From Streptomyces erythrochromogenes (GTDB lineage Bacteria; Actinomycetota; Actinomycetes; Streptomycetales; Streptomycetaceae), in contig NZ_CP108036.1 of NCBI RefSeq assembly GCF_036170895.1, positions 1,984,001 through 2,048,000 of the forward strand: a stretch of DNA of 64,000 bases, written 5' to 3'. Numbering within the stretch: the stretch's first letter is position 1; the number at the start of each line of letters is the position of its first letter. Positions 8,167 through 16,944 of the stretch are shown piece by piece. The notes beneath the pieces are model-generated. The model saw nothing but the letters and a program-made list of their open reading frames with translations, was not told the origin of the DNA and ran no database searches. Both the position numbers and the translations under genes were made by a program.

Positions 8167-11100
8167 TCAGCGGACGTCGTACGCCCGCGCGACCGTCTGG
8201 GTGACCGTCGCGCCCTTCGCGTCGGTCAGTTCGACCCTCAGCGAGACCGGCTTGCCGGAGGCCCCGGCGTGGTCGACGACCGCCGTCCAGGTGCCGTCGC
8301 GCCGGCCGACCTTCGCCTGCGTCCAGTTCTCGCCGTCGTAGGAGTACGCCAGCGCGGCCGACGTGAGCGCTCCGGGCACGTAGCCCGCGTGGCCGGTGAC
8401 GCCCAGCCCGATCGTCTGGCCGTTCTCCGCCGCGACGGTCTTCATGCCGTCGAGCGGGGCCGCGTACCGCGGGAAGAGGAACGGCAGGCCCTGCGAGTAC
8501 GCCGACGCGTCGAGCTTCGAGGTGAAGCCCCAGGTCGTGCTGACCGAGGTGGACCGCTGCCAGGTGCGCGAGGGCGGGCCGATCTTCTCGATGGACTGGG
8601 TCAGTTCGTAGCGGCCCTCTTCGGCCGGGACCTCGAAGACCCCGAACGGGTACCAGCTGTCGCCGATGACCTCGCCGTCGCGCCGGAGCCGGAGGTTGCC
8701 GATGTCCCCGAAGGAGCCCGGCTGCGCGGCGTGCGCGCTGTCGCCCCACATGGCGGGCGCGAAGCCGATCAGGTTCGCCTGCCGTTCGGCGGCGAGGGTC
8801 TCCCGGCCGGCGGGGTCGCGCGGCGCGACCGGGCCGGTCACCCCGTCGTACCAGGCGGCCTTGCTCCTGGCGCCCTTGGCGTAGGTGCGCTGCTCGCCCG
8901 TCATGAACTCGCCCCAGGGGAAGCTGCTGGAGAGCAGTTGGTCCCAGGCGGTGTCCCCGGCGGAGTAGAACTCGGTCCGCTTGCCGGGCGTCGCGACGGT
9001 CTCGATCCCGCCGAAGTACACGGCGCTGCCGATGGGCCGGTAGGCGCCCGCCATGTCGACGAAGTCGGCGGCCACGCCCATGGAGTTGTAGGTGGACTCG
9101 ACCTGCCCGAGGTCGCGGTCCCGAACCCGGTAGGTGCGGCCGCCCTTGATCTCTCCCGTCTCGGGGAAGGCCAGCGAGTAGACGTACGGGCTCTTCGCCG
9201 TGGCCTTCCAGGACAGTGCGACCTTGCCGGCGGCGAGCCTGGCCAGGAGCGCCTTGGCCTCGGCGGCCTCGATGGTCATCGTGGGCAGCGAGCCGCCCGC
9301 GTAGCCGGTGAAGGCGGCCCAGCGGCCCGGGGCCTCGCGGTGGGCGAGGACGGCCTTGGCGCCGGCGGCCTGCGCGTTCTGCGCGACCTCGTGGAGGGCG
9401 CCGTCCACGGCCTTCACCAGGACGACGGCGTCCTTGGCGCCGGCCGCGGCGAGTTCCGCGGGGGTGCCGGAGCCGGCGTCGACGAGCGGGGCGCCGCCGG
9501 TGCCGTCGAGGTTGTCGCTGCCGGTGGACGCGGTGAGCGGGTGCAGGACCGGTCCGCCGGCGACCTTCAGCTCGGAGACCAGCGGGGCGGCCGCCCGCCA
9601 GTAGCCGGCGAATTCGAAGTCGCCGTCCTTCGCGCGGCCTTCGACGGAGGAGTAGAAGCCGCGGATGGTGCGGCCGCCCATGGCGGTTCCGGCGTGCAGC
9701 CAGGTGTCGTCCCAGCTGCGGGCGAAGCCGAGGGTGGTGTTGCGTGCCTCGACCGGCCTGTCGGCCTCGACGGACAGGCGCCCGGCCTTGCGGGCGTCGA
9801 GCACGATCGTGGTGTCCTTCTTCACCTCGGTCTGGGGGCGGCCGAGGTAGGTGAGGGAGTCGATCATCTCCGCGCCCTCGCCGGGGTCGGCGGTGGCGAC
9901 GAAGGCGGACAGGAAGTAGGCGCCGGGGCGGACCCGGTAGACCTGGTCGGTGGCGCCGTCGTTGAACCGGCGCTCGCCGGAGGCGTCGTCGGTGCCGATC
10001 ACGTCCAGCGAGGAGGGACCGGCTGCGGGCTTGCCGGCCCGGTCGAGGAGCTTGACCCGCAGGGTCACCGTCTCGGGCTCGACGTGGAGCGAGAAGGGGG
10101 TGGAGACGCGTACGCCGTCGGCCGTGGCGACGACCCGGCCGGTGACGTCCCCGTACTGGGCGCGCTCCAGCTTGGCGGCCGGGTCGAGGGCGAGGGGCAC
10201 GGTGACGGTGGCGCCGGCCGGGACGGTGACGGTGCGCCGGTCGAGCCGGGCGATCTGGCTGCGGACGGCGGATCCGTCGTTGCCCGTGACCTTCTCGACG
10301 GCGAGGTGCAGCGTGACGGGGTTCTTGCCGAGGTTGGTGTACGGGACCTCGACGTTTCGGCGGTCGCTGCGGTCCTGCGGCCAGTTGTACGTGCCGCCCT
10401 GGACGGCGGGCGCGCCGGTGACGGCGGTGTCGAGGGCGGCCTTGACGTCGAGGCGGCCGGCGCCGGCCTCCCGTACGTCCCCGGGGACCTTGGTGTTCGC
10501 GGAGCCGACGAGGGCGGCCTTGATCTGCTGCCCGGTCCAGTCGGGGTGGCGCTGCTTGACGACGGCGGCGGCGCCCGCGACGTGCGGGGTGGCCATGGAG
10601 GTGCCGGACATGGACTGGTAGGCGTACACCCCGCGGCCGCCCGCGGCGGCGGCGGAGATGCCGACGCCGGGTGCGGCGATCTCTGGCTTGAGGGTGTGCT
10701 GCAGACCCGCCGGGCCGCGGCTGGAGAAGGGGGCCGTGGTGTCGTCGCGGTCGACTGCGCCGACCGTCAGCACGCTGGGGGCGCAACCGGGCGAGGAGAC
10801 CGTGTTGTTGCCGGGGCCCGAGTTGCCCGCGGCGACGACGAAGAGCGGGCCCTGCCGGGAGAGCCGTTCGGCGGCCGCGGCGAGCGGGTCGTCGCAGGCG
10901 GTCTGGGAGGGGTCGCCCAGGCTCATGGAGACCACGTCGGCCTTGGACTCGACGGCCCACTCCATGCCGGCGATGATCCACGAGTCGAGGCCGTAGCCCC
11001 CGTCGTTGAGGACCTTGCCGCTGAGCAGTTCCGCGCCGGGGGCGACGCCCTTCTTGGCTCCGCCGCTCTCGGCTCCGGAGCCGCCGACGGTGGAGATGGT

Positions 11101-11937
11101 GTGGGTGCCGTGGCCCTGCCGGTCGCCGTCGGTGTCGGAGTCGGTGAAGTTCTTCGAGGCGGAGACGCGGCCCTTGAGGTCGGGGTGTTCCAGGTCGGTG
11201 CCGGTGTCGAGGACGGCGACCTTGGTGCCCTTGCCGTCGTATCCGGCGGCCCAGGCGGCGGTCGCGGCGACCTGGCGCGTGGAACGCTCCAGGTTCGCCT
11301 GGACCCTGCCGTCCAGCCACAGCTTCTTCAGGCCGCCCGTGGCCGTTCGCGCGGTGGCGTCCGTACCGGTGACGTCGGCCCAGAAGGCCGCGGCCTGCTC
11401 CTTGTCCGCGGAGAGGGCCACGGCGCCGATGGAGCCGAGGACCAGGGAGCGGTCGGCGCCGCGGGGCGCGGGCGGCGCGCTGCGCGCCACGTCCACGGAT
11501 CCGTCGTAGACGGCGATGAGCGGCAGCTTCTTGGTGTGGGCGTCGTCGTAGCCCTGCCGGACGAGGCCGGTGACGTTGAAGAGTTCATGGTCGACCCGGC
11601 CCGCGGCGAGGGCCGCGACCGCGGCCTCGGGGTACACGTACAGGTCCTGGCCCGACTGCCGGGTCTGCACGAGCGGCTGGGAGCCGTCCCCGCGCGGCAT
11701 CGCGGTCGCGGCGGTGCGGCCGGACGCGTCGGTGGACACCAGGATCCGGTCACCGGTGACGAGGGTCACGGTGACGGGGGCGGTGGGCTGCTTTCCGGCC
11801 GCCTGGCTGCCGACGAGTGGTCTCTTCCCCGCTCCGGGCGTTCCGTCGGCCGGCTGCGCCGTCGACGGGCCGACGGCGGTGGCGGCGAGGACGGCTGCTG
11901 TGGCCGCCCCGATCGCCGTGCGCGATATCGGGCGCAT
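8167..11937 (-). CDS. Secreted S8 (subtilisin-like) serine peptidase, large
   Basis: A 1256-residue secreted protease. The start at 11937 (MRPISRTAIG) has GGGGAG upstream and gives a twin-Ala signal peptide ending near AQPADG. A propeptide region is followed by the catalytic domain with Asp244 (VAVLDTGTD), His276 (GHGTHT) and Ser447 (SGTSMATPHVAG), all intact. A PA-like insertion and several hundred residues of beta-rich C-terminal region follow, without a sortase motif, so the protein is probably released. It is divergent from a TrmB/LuxR-type regulator, a pairing seen for several Streptomyces extracellular proteases. Substrate is unknown; general extracellular protein breakdown is likely. 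Confidence 0.92.
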   Translation of the reverse strand: MRPISRTAIGAATAAVLAATAVGPSTAQPADGTPGAGKRPLVGSQAAGKQPTAPVTVTLVTGDRILVSTDASGRTAATAMPRGDGSQPLVQTRQSGQDLYVYPEAAVAALAAGRVDHELFNVTGLVRQGYDDAHTKKLPLIAVYDGSVDVARSAPPAPRGADRSLVLGSIGAVALSADKEQAAAFWADVTGTDATARTATGGLKKLWLDGRVQANLERSTRQVAATAAWAAGYDGKGTKVAVLDTGTDLEHPDLKGRVSASKNFTDSDTDGDRQGHGTHTISTVGGSGAESGGAKKGVAPGAELLSGKVLNDGGYGLDSWIIAGMEWAVESKADVVSMSLGDPSQTACDDPLAAAAERLSRQGPLFVVAAGNSGPGNNTVSSPGCAPSVLTVGAVDRDDTTAPFSSRGPAGLQHTLKPEIAAPGVGISAAAAGGRGVYAYQSMSGTSMATPHVAGAAAVVKQRHPDWTGQQIKAALVGSANTKVPGDVREAGAGRLDVKAALDTAVTGAPAVQGGTYNWPQDRSDRRNVEVPYTNLGKNPVTLHLAVEKVTGNDGSAVRSQIARLDRRTVTVPAGATVTVPLALDPAAKLERAQYGDVTGRVVATADGVRVSTPFSLHVEPETVTLRVKLLDRAGKPAAGPSSLDVIGTDDASGERRFNDGATDQVYRVRPGAYFLSAFVATADPGEGAEMIDSLTYLGRPQTEVKKDTTIVLDARKAGRLSVEADRPVEARNTTLGFARSWDDTWLHAGTAMGGRTIRGFYSSVEGRAKDGDFEFAGYWRAAAPLVSELKVAGGPVLHPLTASTGSDNLDGTGGAPLVDAGSGTPAELAAAGAKDAVVLVKAVDGALHEVAQNAQAAGAKAVLAHREAPGRWAAFTGYAGGSLPTMTIEAAEAKALLARLAAGKVALSWKATAKSPYVYSLAFPETGEIKGGRTYRVRDRDLGQVESTYNSMGVAADFVDMAGAYRPIGSAVYFGGIETVATPGKRTEFYSAGDTAWDQLLSSSFPWGEFMTGEQRTYAKGARSKAAWYDGVTGPVAPRDPAGRETLAAERQANLIGFAPAMWGDSAHAAQPGSFGDIGNLRLRRDGEVIGDSWYPFGVFEVPAEEGRYELTQSIEKIGPPSRTWQRSTSVSTTWGFTSKLDASAYSQGLPFLFPRYAAPLDGMKTVAAENGQTIGLGVTGHAGYVPGALTSAALAYSYDGENWTQAKVGRRDGTWTAVVDHAGASGKPVSLRVELTDAKGATVTQTVARAYDVR

Positions 11938-11972
11938 CGCTCTCCCCAGGTGAATTCCGGCCAAGTGCTGCA

Positions 11973-11996
11973 TTGCACGGCAAAGCTGCCACGCAA
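11973..11996. promoter_or_regulatory. Inverted repeat between subtilisin and LuxR genes
   Basis: TTGCACGGCA-AAGC-TGCCACGCAA: 10-nt arms matching at 8 of 10 positions around a 4-nt spacer, 36 bp upstream of the peptidase start. It is a plausible operator for the adjacent LuxR-type regulator. Confidence 0.45.
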
Positions 11997-12134
11997 ATGG
12001 CTTCTGGCCGGCGGATGTTGGTGCTGCGGTGGCGCAACCTTGGCAGAGGGGCGGGGGGTGCGGCGATGATGGCGGCGGCGGGTTTGCGCCGTGGCCGCTT
12101 CCCGCCAGGAGCCGTGTCGAAAGGTGGTGGACGG

Positions 12135-13112
12135 GTGCTGGGTGCCATAGGCCTGGACGAGGGCCAGGAGTCTGCGTACCGCGTCTTGGTGGCGCTGGGC
12201 GCGGCCGAGGTCCCCGACCTCGCGCACCGGCTGACCCTGCCGGTGCCGCAGACCGAACGGGCCCTGCGCCACCTGGAGCGGCACGGGCTGGCGGCGCAGT
12301 CCTCGGCCCGGCCGGGGCGCTGGGTGGCGGCCCCGCCGGGGGTCGCGCTCGGGGCCCTGCTGACCCAGCAGCGGCACGAACTGGAGCAGGCGGAGCTGGC
12401 GGCGGCGCTGCTGGCGGAGGAGTACCGGGCGGAGGCGGCCGAACCGGCGGTGCACGACCTCGTGGAGGTGGTGCAGGGCGCGAGCGCGGTGGCGCACCGC
12501 TTCCACCAGCTCCAGCTGGGCGCGGAGAAGGAGGTGTGCGCGCTGGTCAGCGGCCGCCCCCAGGTGGTGACGGGCACGGACAACGAGGCGGAGGACCGGG
12601 CCTCGGTGCGCGGGGTCGACTACCGGGTGGTGATCGAGCGGGAGGTGCTGACCCTGCCGAGCGGGATCCGGGAGGCGTCCACGGCCCTGGCCCGGGGCGA
12701 GCAGGTCCGGGTGACGGCGGAGGTCCCGACGAAGCTGGTGATCGCGGACCGGACCCTCGCCATGGTCCCGCTGACGGCGCGCGGCGCGGAGCCGGCGGCG
12801 CTGGTGGTGCACGCGTCCGGGCTGCTGGAGTCCCTGACGGGCCTGTTCGAGGCGGTGTGGCGGGAGGCGATGCCGCTGCGGCTGGGCGCGTCCGGTTCAC
12901 CGGAGGAGTCCGAGGGCATCCCGGACGCCACGGACCTGGAGATCCTCTCGCTGCTGCTGGCGGGCATGACGGACGCGAGCGTGGCCAAGCACCTGGAGCT
13001 CGGGCTGCGGACGGTGCAGCGGCGGGTCAAGGGGCTGATGGAGGCGGCCGGGGTGACGACCCGGCTGCAACTGGGCTGGCACGCGTACGAGCGCGGCTGG
13101 GTGGCCCGGTAG
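12135..13112 (+). CDS. TrmB/LuxR-type transcriptional regulator
   Basis: A 325-residue regulator read from the GTG at 12135, preceded by AAAGGTGG; ATG codons at 12066 are possible but less typical. The N-terminus (LGAIGLDEGQESAYRVLVALG...) is a TrmB-like winged helix (about 1-75). The middle is a sensor region of unknown ligand, and the C-terminus carries a LuxR helix-turn-helix (DLEILSLLLAGMTDASVAKHL..LRTVQRRVKGLMEAAG). It is transcribed away from the large secreted subtilisin, so control of that protease is the natural hypothesis. No receiver domain is present, so it is not a classical two-component response regulator. Confidence 0.85.
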   Translation: MLGAIGLDEGQESAYRVLVALGAAEVPDLAHRLTLPVPQTERALRHLERHGLAAQSSARPGRWVAAPPGVALGALLTQQRHELEQAELAAALLAEEYRAEAAEPAVHDLVEVVQGASAVAHRFHQLQLGAEKEVCALVSGRPQVVTGTDNEAEDRASVRGVDYRVVIEREVLTLPSGIREASTALARGEQVRVTAEVPTKLVIADRTLAMVPLTARGAEPAALVVHASGLLESLTGLFEAVWREAMPLRLGASGSPEESEGIPDATDLEILSLLLAGMTDASVAKHLELGLRTVQRRVKGLMEAAGVTTRLQLGWHAYERGWVAR

Positions 13113-13136
13113 CCGACCGTCGGGCACGCTGGGCGG

Positions 13137-13619
13137 GTGGACGTGCCGCAGCTGCTCCTGGTGGGTCTGGTGCTGCTGTTCGGGCTGGTCGGGGTACTGG
13201 TTCCCGGTGTGCCGGGGACCTGGCTGGTGTGGGCGGGGCTGCTCTGGTGGGCGCTGCACGAGCGGTCGGCGCTGTCGTGGTCCCTGCTGGTCGCGGCGAC
13301 GGCCCTGCTGCTGGTGGTCCAGGTGGTGAAGTGGCAGCTGCCGCCCCGGCGGCCGCACGGGCTGCCGGCCACCCCCCGTACGGCCGCCTTCGCGGGCGCG
13401 GGCGCGCTGCTGGGCTTCGTACTGGTCCCCGTGGTGGGGGCGGTCCCGGGCTTCGTGGGCGGCATCTACCTCTGTGAGCGGCTGCGTCTGGGCGGACACG
13501 GCGAGGCCTGGGCGTCGACGCGGGCGGTGATGCGGGCGGTGGGCACGAGCGTGCTCGTGGAACTGTTCGCGTGCCTGCTGGTGGTGGGGGCGTGGGTGGG
13601 CGCGGTGGCCACGGAGTAG
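13137..13619 (+). CDS. DUF456 family membrane protein
   Basis: A 160-residue very hydrophobic protein with four or so membrane segments and the family-typical GVLVPGVPGTWLVWAGLLWWA and GFVLVPVVGAVPGFVGGIYL glycine/proline-rich helices, which match DUF456. It starts with GTG 24 bp after the LuxR-type gene and may be co-transcribed. The family has no established function; glycine-zipper-like helices suggest packing inside the membrane. Confidence 0.85.
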   Translation: MDVPQLLLVGLVLLFGLVGVLVPGVPGTWLVWAGLLWWALHERSALSWSLLVAATALLLVVQVVKWQLPPRRPHGLPATPRTAAFAGAGALLGFVLVPVVGAVPGFVGGIYLCERLRLGGHGEAWASTRAVMRAVGTSVLVELFACLLVVGAWVGAVATE

Positions 13620-13665
13620 CCCCCGGCCGACTCCTGGCCACGCCCCCGGCCGACTCCTGGCCACG
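13620..13665. repeat. Tandem 23-bp direct duplication
   Basis: Two perfect adjacent copies (13620-13642 and 13643-13665) of a 23-bp unit beginning CCCCCGGCCGACTCCTGG, directly after the DUF456 stop. Each copy contains a GGCC..GGCC mini-palindrome. Confidence 0.8.
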
Positions 13666-13697
13666 CGCCCCGGTCAGGGTCCCTGCCGCGGCCCCGG

Positions 13698-13928
13698 TCA
13701 GGGGGTCTCGTCGCGCAGGAACGGGCGCAGGGCGCCGAGGAGTGCGCCCGCGCAGGTGTCGCGCAGCTCGGCGCGCGTGCAGGTCTCGCCGGTGAGCCAG
13801 TCCAGGCACAGCACCCGGACGAACACCAGCCAGCTCTTCAGGACCGCGGCCACGGCCGCCCGCGCGGAGTCGTCGGCGAGCGGTAGGACGTCGAGGAGCC
13901 GGGTCCGCAGGACGCCTGGTGTATCCGC
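13698..13928 (-). pseudogene. TetR regulator C-terminal remnant
   Basis: On the minus strand an open frame of 76 codons reads through LLDVLPLADDSARAAVAAVL, SWLVFVRVLCLDWL and LLGALRPFLRDE to TGA at 13698, a typical C-terminal helix bundle of a TetR-family repressor. A TAA at 13929-13931 closes the frame upstream, no start codon is suitably placed, and the region where the DNA-binding domain should lie is the promoter and 5' end of the next gene. The N-terminal half is therefore missing. It probably once controlled the divergent DUF4345/GNAT pair. Confidence 0.75.
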
Positions 13929-13936
13929 TTACCAGG
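13915..13936. promoter_or_regulatory. Palindrome upstream of the DUF4345 gene
   Basis: CCTGGT-GTATCCGCTT-ACCAGG: perfect 6-bp arms, 16 bp before the downstream ATG. Its size and position fit a TetR operator, perhaps that of the truncated neighbour. Confidence 0.45.
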
Positions 13937-13952
13937 GGTGGTAGGTCGGACC

Positions 13953-14363
13953 ATGGCCAGGGCTCTCAAGTGGCTCGTTCTGACGACGGGCATGGCGTGC
14001 GTGGCGATCGGCCTGGGCCGTGTGGCCCTCGGCAACGCGGCGGTACCCGGCATCGGGGCGGCCGGAGCGACGGTCGACAGCCTCGGGCGGTTCCTGGGCG
14101 CGGCCTTCGCGGGCTACGGGCTCGCCTGGATCTGGGCGGCCCGGCAGTCCCCGATCCCGGCGAACGTCGTCCGGCGGCTGGCCGCGGTGTTCCTGCTGGG
14201 AGCGGCCGGGCGGCTGCTGTCGCTGGCGGTGCACGGATGGCCGCACGGGTTCCAGGTGGGCCTCCTGGCCATCGAACTGGCCATGCCGCCGCTGTACTTC
14301 CGGCTGGCCGACGCCGACGAGCGGGCCCACTCGCAAGTCAAGATCATCAAGGGTGCAGAATGA
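13953..14363 (+). CDS. DUF4345 family membrane protein
   Basis: A 136-residue integral membrane protein with four hydrophobic helices (around 8-30, 45-65, 78-95 and 100-120) matching the DUF4345 family, whose members are usually next to a TetR repressor. The ATG at 13953 (MARALKWLVL) is preferred to the GTG at 13938. The stop overlaps the ATG of the GNAT gene (ATGA), so the two are translationally coupled. The function of the family is unknown. Confidence 0.8.
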   Translation: MARALKWLVLTTGMACVAIGLGRVALGNAAVPGIGAAGATVDSLGRFLGAAFAGYGLAWIWAARQSPIPANVVRRLAAVFLLGAAGRLLSLAVHGWPHGFQVGLLAIELAMPPLYFRLADADERAHSQVKIIKGAE

Positions 14364-14977
14364 CCCGTATGCCCATAACGAACGCTCCGAAGACGGCAAC
14401 GATCGACGATGCCCGCATGGTCAGCCGCACCCTGGCCGCCGCCTTCGGCGACGACCCGATGATGCGCTGGTTCTTCCCCGACGACGCCTCCCGCGAGGCA
14501 GGGCTGAACCGCTACTTCACCACGCTGTTCACCCGGCAGTACGTCCACCACGGCGTGTGCGAGCGCACCGACGCCGCGGCCTCCTTCTGGGTGGCGCCCG
14601 AGGGGCAGGCGAAGGCCGTGCCCGACGCGGAGACCGTCCAGGAGCTCCAGGACATCCTCGGCGACCGGGCCGCGCTGTTCCGGGAGGCCGTGGAGGAGGC
14701 AGCGAAGCACTCCCCGACCGAGCCCCATTGGTACCTGGCGGTGGTCGGCGCCGACCCCGCCGCCCGGGGCCAGGGCCACGGGGCGGCCCTGCTGCGCTCG
14801 GGCCTGGCCCAGGCCGACGCGGCGGGCCTGCCGGTCTACCTGGAGTCCTCCAAGCCCGACAACCTGCCCTTCTACGAGCACTTCGGCTTCACCGTGCTCG
14901 GGGAGGCCCGGCTGCCCGGCGGCGGCCCGGTCCTGTGGGCGATGCGCCGCGCCCCGCGCACCCCGGCCGGCGTCTGA
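14360..14977 (+). CDS. GNAT family N-acetyltransferase
   Basis: A 205-residue acetyltransferase of the GNAT fold. The acetyl-CoA-binding motif A is HWYLAVVGADPAARGQGHGAALL (R/Q-x-x-G-x-G/A form), followed by the motif B-like LPVYLESSKPDNLPFYEHFGF typical of actinobacterial GNATs. It overlaps the DUF4345 stop codon by four bases; an alternative ATG is ten bases in. The acceptor cannot be deduced. A strong terminator follows. Confidence 0.88.
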   Translation: MTRMPITNAPKTATIDDARMVSRTLAAAFGDDPMMRWFFPDDASREAGLNRYFTTLFTRQYVHHGVCERTDAAASFWVAPEGQAKAVPDAETVQELQDILGDRAALFREAVEEAAKHSPTEPHWYLAVVGADPAARGQGHGAALLRSGLAQADAAGLPVYLESSKPDNLPFYEHFGFTVLGEARLPGGGPVLWAMRRAPRTPAGV

Positions 14978-14997
14978 CGCCCGACACCTGACGCCGA

Positions 14998-15031
14998 GGC
15001 CGGAGGGGTCCACTGCCGCACCCCTCCGGCC
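14998..15031. terminator. Hairpin terminator after the GNAT gene
   Basis: A perfect 12-bp stem, GGCCGGAGGGGT with ACCCCTCCGGCC, around a 10-nt loop, 20 bp past the GNAT stop. Confidence 0.8.
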
Positions 15032-15065
15032 CCAGGCAGTGTCCTGGGCTGCGGCGGGAAACGGG

Positions 15066-15110
15066 CGGCGCCCCGGGGGCGGACCGGTGGGGTCCGTTCC
15101 CGGGGCGCCG
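15066..15110. terminator. Hairpin terminator after the PKD-repeat gene
   Basis: A 12-bp perfect outer stem (15066-15077 with 15099-15110) plus a nested GGACC/GGTCC stem, 24 bp beyond the stop of the leftward secreted protein. It forms a back-to-back terminator pair with the preceding hairpin. Confidence 0.7.
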
Positions 15111-15134
15111 TGGCGTACGGGTTCTGCCGGCGGG

Positions 15135-16787
15135 TCAGTTCGTCTGGTAGACGCCGAAGATGTCGACCACGAGGTCGATGTCGTCCCAGCCGCGGTTCCA
15201 GAAGTCGACGATGCCGTTGTACCCCATGCCGGCCTGGACCAGGTTCGGGACGGTCTCGTTCCGCTTCCAGTTCAGGTTGGAGGAGTTGGGCGGGGTGGGC
15301 CAGGTGTCCCAGCCGCCCTTGTAGGCGCTCAGCGAGTTCGGGTCCGGGGAGACCGTGAGGTAGCCCTCGCCGCGGGTGTTGGTGACCGTGGTGTTCAGCA
15401 CGTAGGCCGTGTTGGCCGGGTACTGCGTGGACAGCGGCATGTAGATGTAGCCCTGGCCCCCCAGCGGGCCCCACGCCCAGTCCGAGCTGTCACGGGTGTC
15501 GAGCAGACGCTCCGGGAGGAAGGGCAGGTAGGCGCCCTGGCTGTCGGCGTGGTAGTAGCCGACGACGTCGACGATGACGTCGGTGCCGTTCCAGGAGCCG
15601 TTGCGGAAGTTGACGGAGCCGTCGGGGCCGACCGGCACGATCACCGAGTTGGCGACCGTCTGGCCGGCGCGGAAGTTCACGTTGGACGTGGTCGGGGCGG
15701 CGCCCCCGCCGGGGAACACGGTCAGGTGGCCGTCCTCGCGCGGGTTCGTGACGGTCACGTTCAGCGCGACCGCCGTGGCGCCGTCCGGGATGCCGTCCCT
15801 GCCGGTGAACTTGACGCCGAAGGTGCTCTGTCCGCCGACCTTGCCCTGGGCGGTGCCGGTGCCGTTGCGGGTGTCGACGAAGCGCGACGGGTTCAGCGGG
15901 GTGTAGCCGCTGGACGAGGTCCGGGTGAAGTAGCCGGTGACGTCGGCGATCAGGTCGACCGACTCCCAGCCGCCGTTGTAGAGGTTGACGAAGCCGTTCC
16001 TGTCGACCGGCACGATCACCAGGTTCGGGACGGTCTGCCCCTTGGCGAAGTTGACGTTCGACGTGGTCGGACGCTCGCTGCCCGCGGGCCACACCGTGAC
16101 GTGGCCGCCGCTGGTGGTGTTGGTGGCGGTGACGTTGAGCACCACGGCCGTGACGCCGGCGGGGATGTTGCCGTTGCCGGAGATCTGCACCCGGGTGGTG
16201 CCGTACGCCGGGACCTTGGCCTTCGGCCCGCCCGTGCCGTTGCGGGTGTCCAGGAGGCGCGTGGGCGCGTACGGCGTGAAGTCGGAGCCCGGCGTGACGA
16301 CGGCGAGCGTGTTGGTGCCCCGGTCGCCCGTGGCGTCCTTCAGGGTGACCTTGACCGTGTAGGCGCCGATCTCCGCGTAGGAGTGGGCCACGGTCTGGTT
16401 GGTGGGGCCGTAGGTGTCGAACACGTCGGTGGTGCCGTCGCCCCACTCGATGTAGGCCGAGATCTGGGCGTCCGGGTCGATGCTGACGGCGAGGGCCAGG
16501 CTGATCCCGCGGGCGCTGGTGCCCTTGGCGCTCAGGCCGACCGTCGGCTCCGAGGCGGCGGTCCCCTGCGCCTGGGCCTTGCCCTTGCCGGCAGGCCGGA
16601 CCGTGCGCTCGGCGGCGCTCGTGAAAGTTTCGAAGTTCGACGCCGCGGCCTTGCCGAGGTCCGCGTCCGGAGCGCTCACCCCGTGCGCATCGGGCTTGGC
16701 GGACTCGTCGGCCTGGGCCATGCCGGGTACGAGACCTACACCGGCCGCGATGACGGCGGCGGAAACTATGAGTCGGCGATTGCGCAC
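15135..16787 (-). CDS. Secreted PKD-domain protein with three DTR/GYY repeat modules
   Basis: A 550-residue exported protein. The GTG start at 16787 (GGGGGG upstream) gives a signal peptide of about 27 residues ending in GMAQA. A PKD beta-sandwich domain follows, with the family mark YIEWGDGTTDVF (about residue 110). Then come three modules of about 110-140 residues, each opening with P(T/S/E)R(L/F)(L/V)DTR and ending with a DVxGYY-type motif; the third is divergent. The same module type occurs in the secreted protein at 43627-46488. No catalytic motif is visible; binding to cell-surface or extracellular polymers is plausible but unproven. Confidence 0.82.
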   Translation of the reverse strand: MRNRRLIVSAAVIAAGVGLVPGMAQADESAKPDAHGVSAPDADLGKAAASNFETFTSAAERTVRPAGKGKAQAQGTAASEPTVGLSAKGTSARGISLALAVSIDPDAQISAYIEWGDGTTDVFDTYGPTNQTVAHSYAEIGAYTVKVTLKDATGDRGTNTLAVVTPGSDFTPYAPTRLLDTRNGTGGPKAKVPAYGTTRVQISGNGNIPAGVTAVVLNVTATNTTSGGHVTVWPAGSERPTTSNVNFAKGQTVPNLVIVPVDRNGFVNLYNGGWESVDLIADVTGYFTRTSSSGYTPLNPSRFVDTRNGTGTAQGKVGGQSTFGVKFTGRDGIPDGATAVALNVTVTNPREDGHLTVFPGGGAAPTTSNVNFRAGQTVANSVIVPVGPDGSVNFRNGSWNGTDVIVDVVGYYHADSQGAYLPFLPERLLDTRDSSDWAWGPLGGQGYIYMPLSTQYPANTAYVLNTTVTNTRGEGYLTVSPDPNSLSAYKGGWDTWPTPPNSSNLNWKRNETVPNLVQAGMGYNGIVDFWNRGWDDIDLVVDIFGVYQTN

Positions 16788-16904
16788 CGGCCCCCCATTT
16801 TCTGTTGATGCTTGAACAGGTTCGAAAGCTCGCCCAGAGTACACAGGCATCCGGCTGTTGATCACCCCTATATCGGCGCCGGGCCCGCACGGCAGCGACG
16901 AGGT

Positions 16905-16924
16905 GGTCCGGATCCATCCGGACC
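16905..16924. promoter_or_regulatory. Inverted repeat between rsgA and the PKD-repeat gene
   Basis: GGTCCGGAT-CC-ATCCGGACC, perfect 9-bp arms, upstream of the leftward secreted gene. It may be an operator or part of the rsgA termination region. Confidence 0.4.
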
Positions 16925-16944
16925 GCGTCCACGCCTGGGGGCTC

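Noticed and set aside
7147..12069. A very long open frame on the plus strand across the PP2C-like and subtilisin genes
   Set aside because: It is the antisense frame of two well-supported genes, has Arg/Gly-rich composition, no domain pattern, and is caused by high GC.
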